Of a DNA stretch of 7,239 nucleotides, positions 6,508-7,239 are shown piece by piece. The notes under the pieces are model-generated. The model was not told the DNA's origin, made no database searches, and saw nothing but the letters and a program-made list of their open reading frames with translations. Position numbers and translations under genes: made by a program. Numbering within the stretch: the stretch's first letter is position 1; the number at the start of each line of letters is the position of its first letter. Source of the stretch: Euryarchaeota archaeon UBA170 (GTDB lineage: Archaea > Thermoplasmatota > Poseidoniia > Poseidoniales > Thalassarchaeaceae); contig DALF01000014.1 in NCBI GenBank assembly GCA_002499345.1, forward strand, positions 11,323-18,561, given 5' to 3'.

Positions 6508-7239
6508 ATGCGGACCATGGCGGTGATGCTCTCTCTGCTCATCCTGATCATGCCAATCAGTGGTTGCTTCGGGGATGAGTCGGTGGAGTCTCCTGAGCTC
6601 GAAGGGCCGTTTTCTTCACTCGGGGACATTCCGGAGACTACTTGGTACCACTATTCAGGAGGTGTGAACGCTCTGGATCCGGTAGCTGTAAGCGCTGCGA
6701 ATATCTCAGATAATCTGTCTGGAGACAACATGCCCTACCTGACTGTGGGGTCGTACTATGGAATTGGCATGAGTACCTTCGAGCCTACGATAGGAATTAC
6801 CTCAATGGACAATATCTACATGTCTAGCTGGGGTAACGGCCCTTCTGGCTCAACTGCAGTGGTGCAATGTACAGGACTGATTGAGATGGTATCACTCTCT
6901 GATTACTCCTGTCAGAACGTGTACGACCCTCTGCTCCCAGTACCCAACAGTAACGATCCCTACATCTATGTGGATAAATGGACTGATCGGATAATGAAGT
7001 TCGACATGCACGCACTGTTGGGCATGACGGTCGAGTTCTCAGACGATGAGGGCAGCTCGTGGCAGAATGGCCAGTTGGCGACATCGATATACTCTGTACA
7101 GGACCACCAGACAATAGGATCCGCGCTACTGCCAGCCCCCGGATATGCTACGACTTGGTCTTTCTGCGTGAATGGGAATGCCCCCCATCCTCTATGCTCG
7201 ACAAGTTTCGACGGGGGTAGGACTTGGACTTCTGAGGTC
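6508..7239 (+). CDS. Asp-box (BNR/sialidase-type) beta-propeller-like lipoprotein, 3' end outside window
   Basis: The frame is open from the ATG at 6508 to the last base, giving 244 residues with no stop, so the gene continues beyond the window. It starts with a lipoprotein signal peptide: Arg2, a hydrophobic stretch 5-17, then lipobox ISGC with Cys20, followed by an acidic, Ser/Pro-containing linker. Two Asp-box motifs (SxDxGxTW) are visible: FSDDEGSSW (Ser178, Asp180, Gly182, Trp185) and SFDGGRTW (Ser233, Asp235, Gly237, Trp240). Asp boxes mark blade turns in sialidases and other propellers, including non-enzymatic ones, so sialidase activity is not implied; no catalytic Arg triad can be assigned in this fragment. 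Four further Cys (121, 135, 220, 230) may pair outside the cell. Start choice: 6508 supplies Arg2 for the signal n-region; ATG 6517 fits the GGAGGT spacing better; GTG 6484 would add an odd Trp-rich leader. Role inferred: surface binding or breakdown of glycan or other polymer. Confidence 0.85.
   Translation, partial: MRTMAVMLSLLILIMPISGCFGDESVESPELEGPFSSLGDIPETTWYHYSGGVNALDPVAVSAANISDNLSGDNMPYLTVGSYYGIGMSTFEPTIGITSMDNIYMSSWGNGPSGSTAVVQCTGLIEMVSLSDYSCQNVYDPLLPVPNSNDPYIYVDKWTDRIMKFDMHALLGMTVEFSDDEGSSWQNGQLATSIYSVQDHQTIGSALLPAPGYATTWSFCVNGNAPHPLCSTSFDGGRTWTSEV
7039..7062 (+). other. Asp-box motif 1 of the lipoprotein
   Basis: Residues 178-185 read SDDEGSSW, matching SxDxGxxW. The preceding hydrophobic TVEF fits the strand that normally leads into an Asp-box hairpin. 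Confidence 0.75.
7204..7227 (+). other. Asp-box motif 2 of the lipoprotein
   Basis: Residues 233-240 read SFDGGRTW, a full match to SxDxGxTW. It lies 55 residues after motif 1, about one propeller blade in spacing, and more copies are expected beyond the window end. Confidence 0.85.

Noticed and set aside
6824..7114. A 96-codon minus-strand open frame near the right end
   Set aside because: It overlaps the plus-strand lipoprotein frame, which has a lipobox and two Asp boxes and is therefore the real gene; the minus-strand product has no recognisable feature.
7039..7227. Calling the lipoprotein a true sialidase from its Asp boxes
   Set aside because: Asp boxes occur in many non-sialidase propellers, and no catalytic Arg triad or Tyr/Glu pair can be placed in the visible fragment.
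1..7239. CRISPR array, toxin-antitoxin pair, insertion sequence, tRNA or other RNA gene
   Set aside because: I found no regularly spaced direct repeats, no transposase-like protein, no small overlapping gene pair, and no tRNA-like cloverleaf in the short spacers. There is no gene-free stretch over 300 bases.

Overview
The window looks like a piece of a marine planktonic archaeal genome, most likely Poseidoniales (Marine Group II) or a relative in the Thermoplasmata/MGIII neighbourhood. This is inference. It rests on TATA-like AT-rich elements about 25-35 bases before start codons, little Shine-Dalgarno signal (one exception), compact gene packing, and the gene content: a large membrane-anchored subtilisin and an Asp-box lipoprotein of a style common in these particle-degrading archaea. 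A bacterium cannot be excluded without a phylogeny. No RNA genes, mobile elements, CRISPR arrays or long repeats are visible.

Layout. Positions 1-450 (+) hold the C-terminal part of a NagD-like HAD-IIA phosphatase cut by the window edge. Positions 451-522 are a short spacer with a good TATA-like promoter. Positions 523-2880 (+) encode a complete MMPL/RND-type transporter. A 39-48 base gap, depending on the start chosen, leads to an extended SDR (NAD(P)-dependent epimerase/reductase-like) ending at 3960 (+). The opposite-strand gene at 3957-6416 (-) encodes a secreted, C-terminally membrane-anchored S8 subtilisin; its stop codon and the SDR stop codon share one CTAG palindrome. A 91-base divergent spacer (6417-6507) separates it from a lipoprotein gene starting at 6508 (+), which stays open to the window end and carries two Asp-box (BNR/sialidase-type) motifs.

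How the parts may fit. Three of the five genes act in or outside the membrane: transporter, protease and lipid-anchored propeller-like protein. The protease and lipoprotein are divergently arranged and could be co-regulated in use of extracellular polymers. The transporter and SDR are co-directional and close, so a shared role in processing and export of a lipid or small metabolite is possible but unproven. The least expected observation is a textbook 12-residue EF-hand loop inside the second ectodomain of the transporter, together with a related DxDxDG calcium-type loop in the neighbouring protease. I see no evidence for a defence system or other wholly new multi-gene system.
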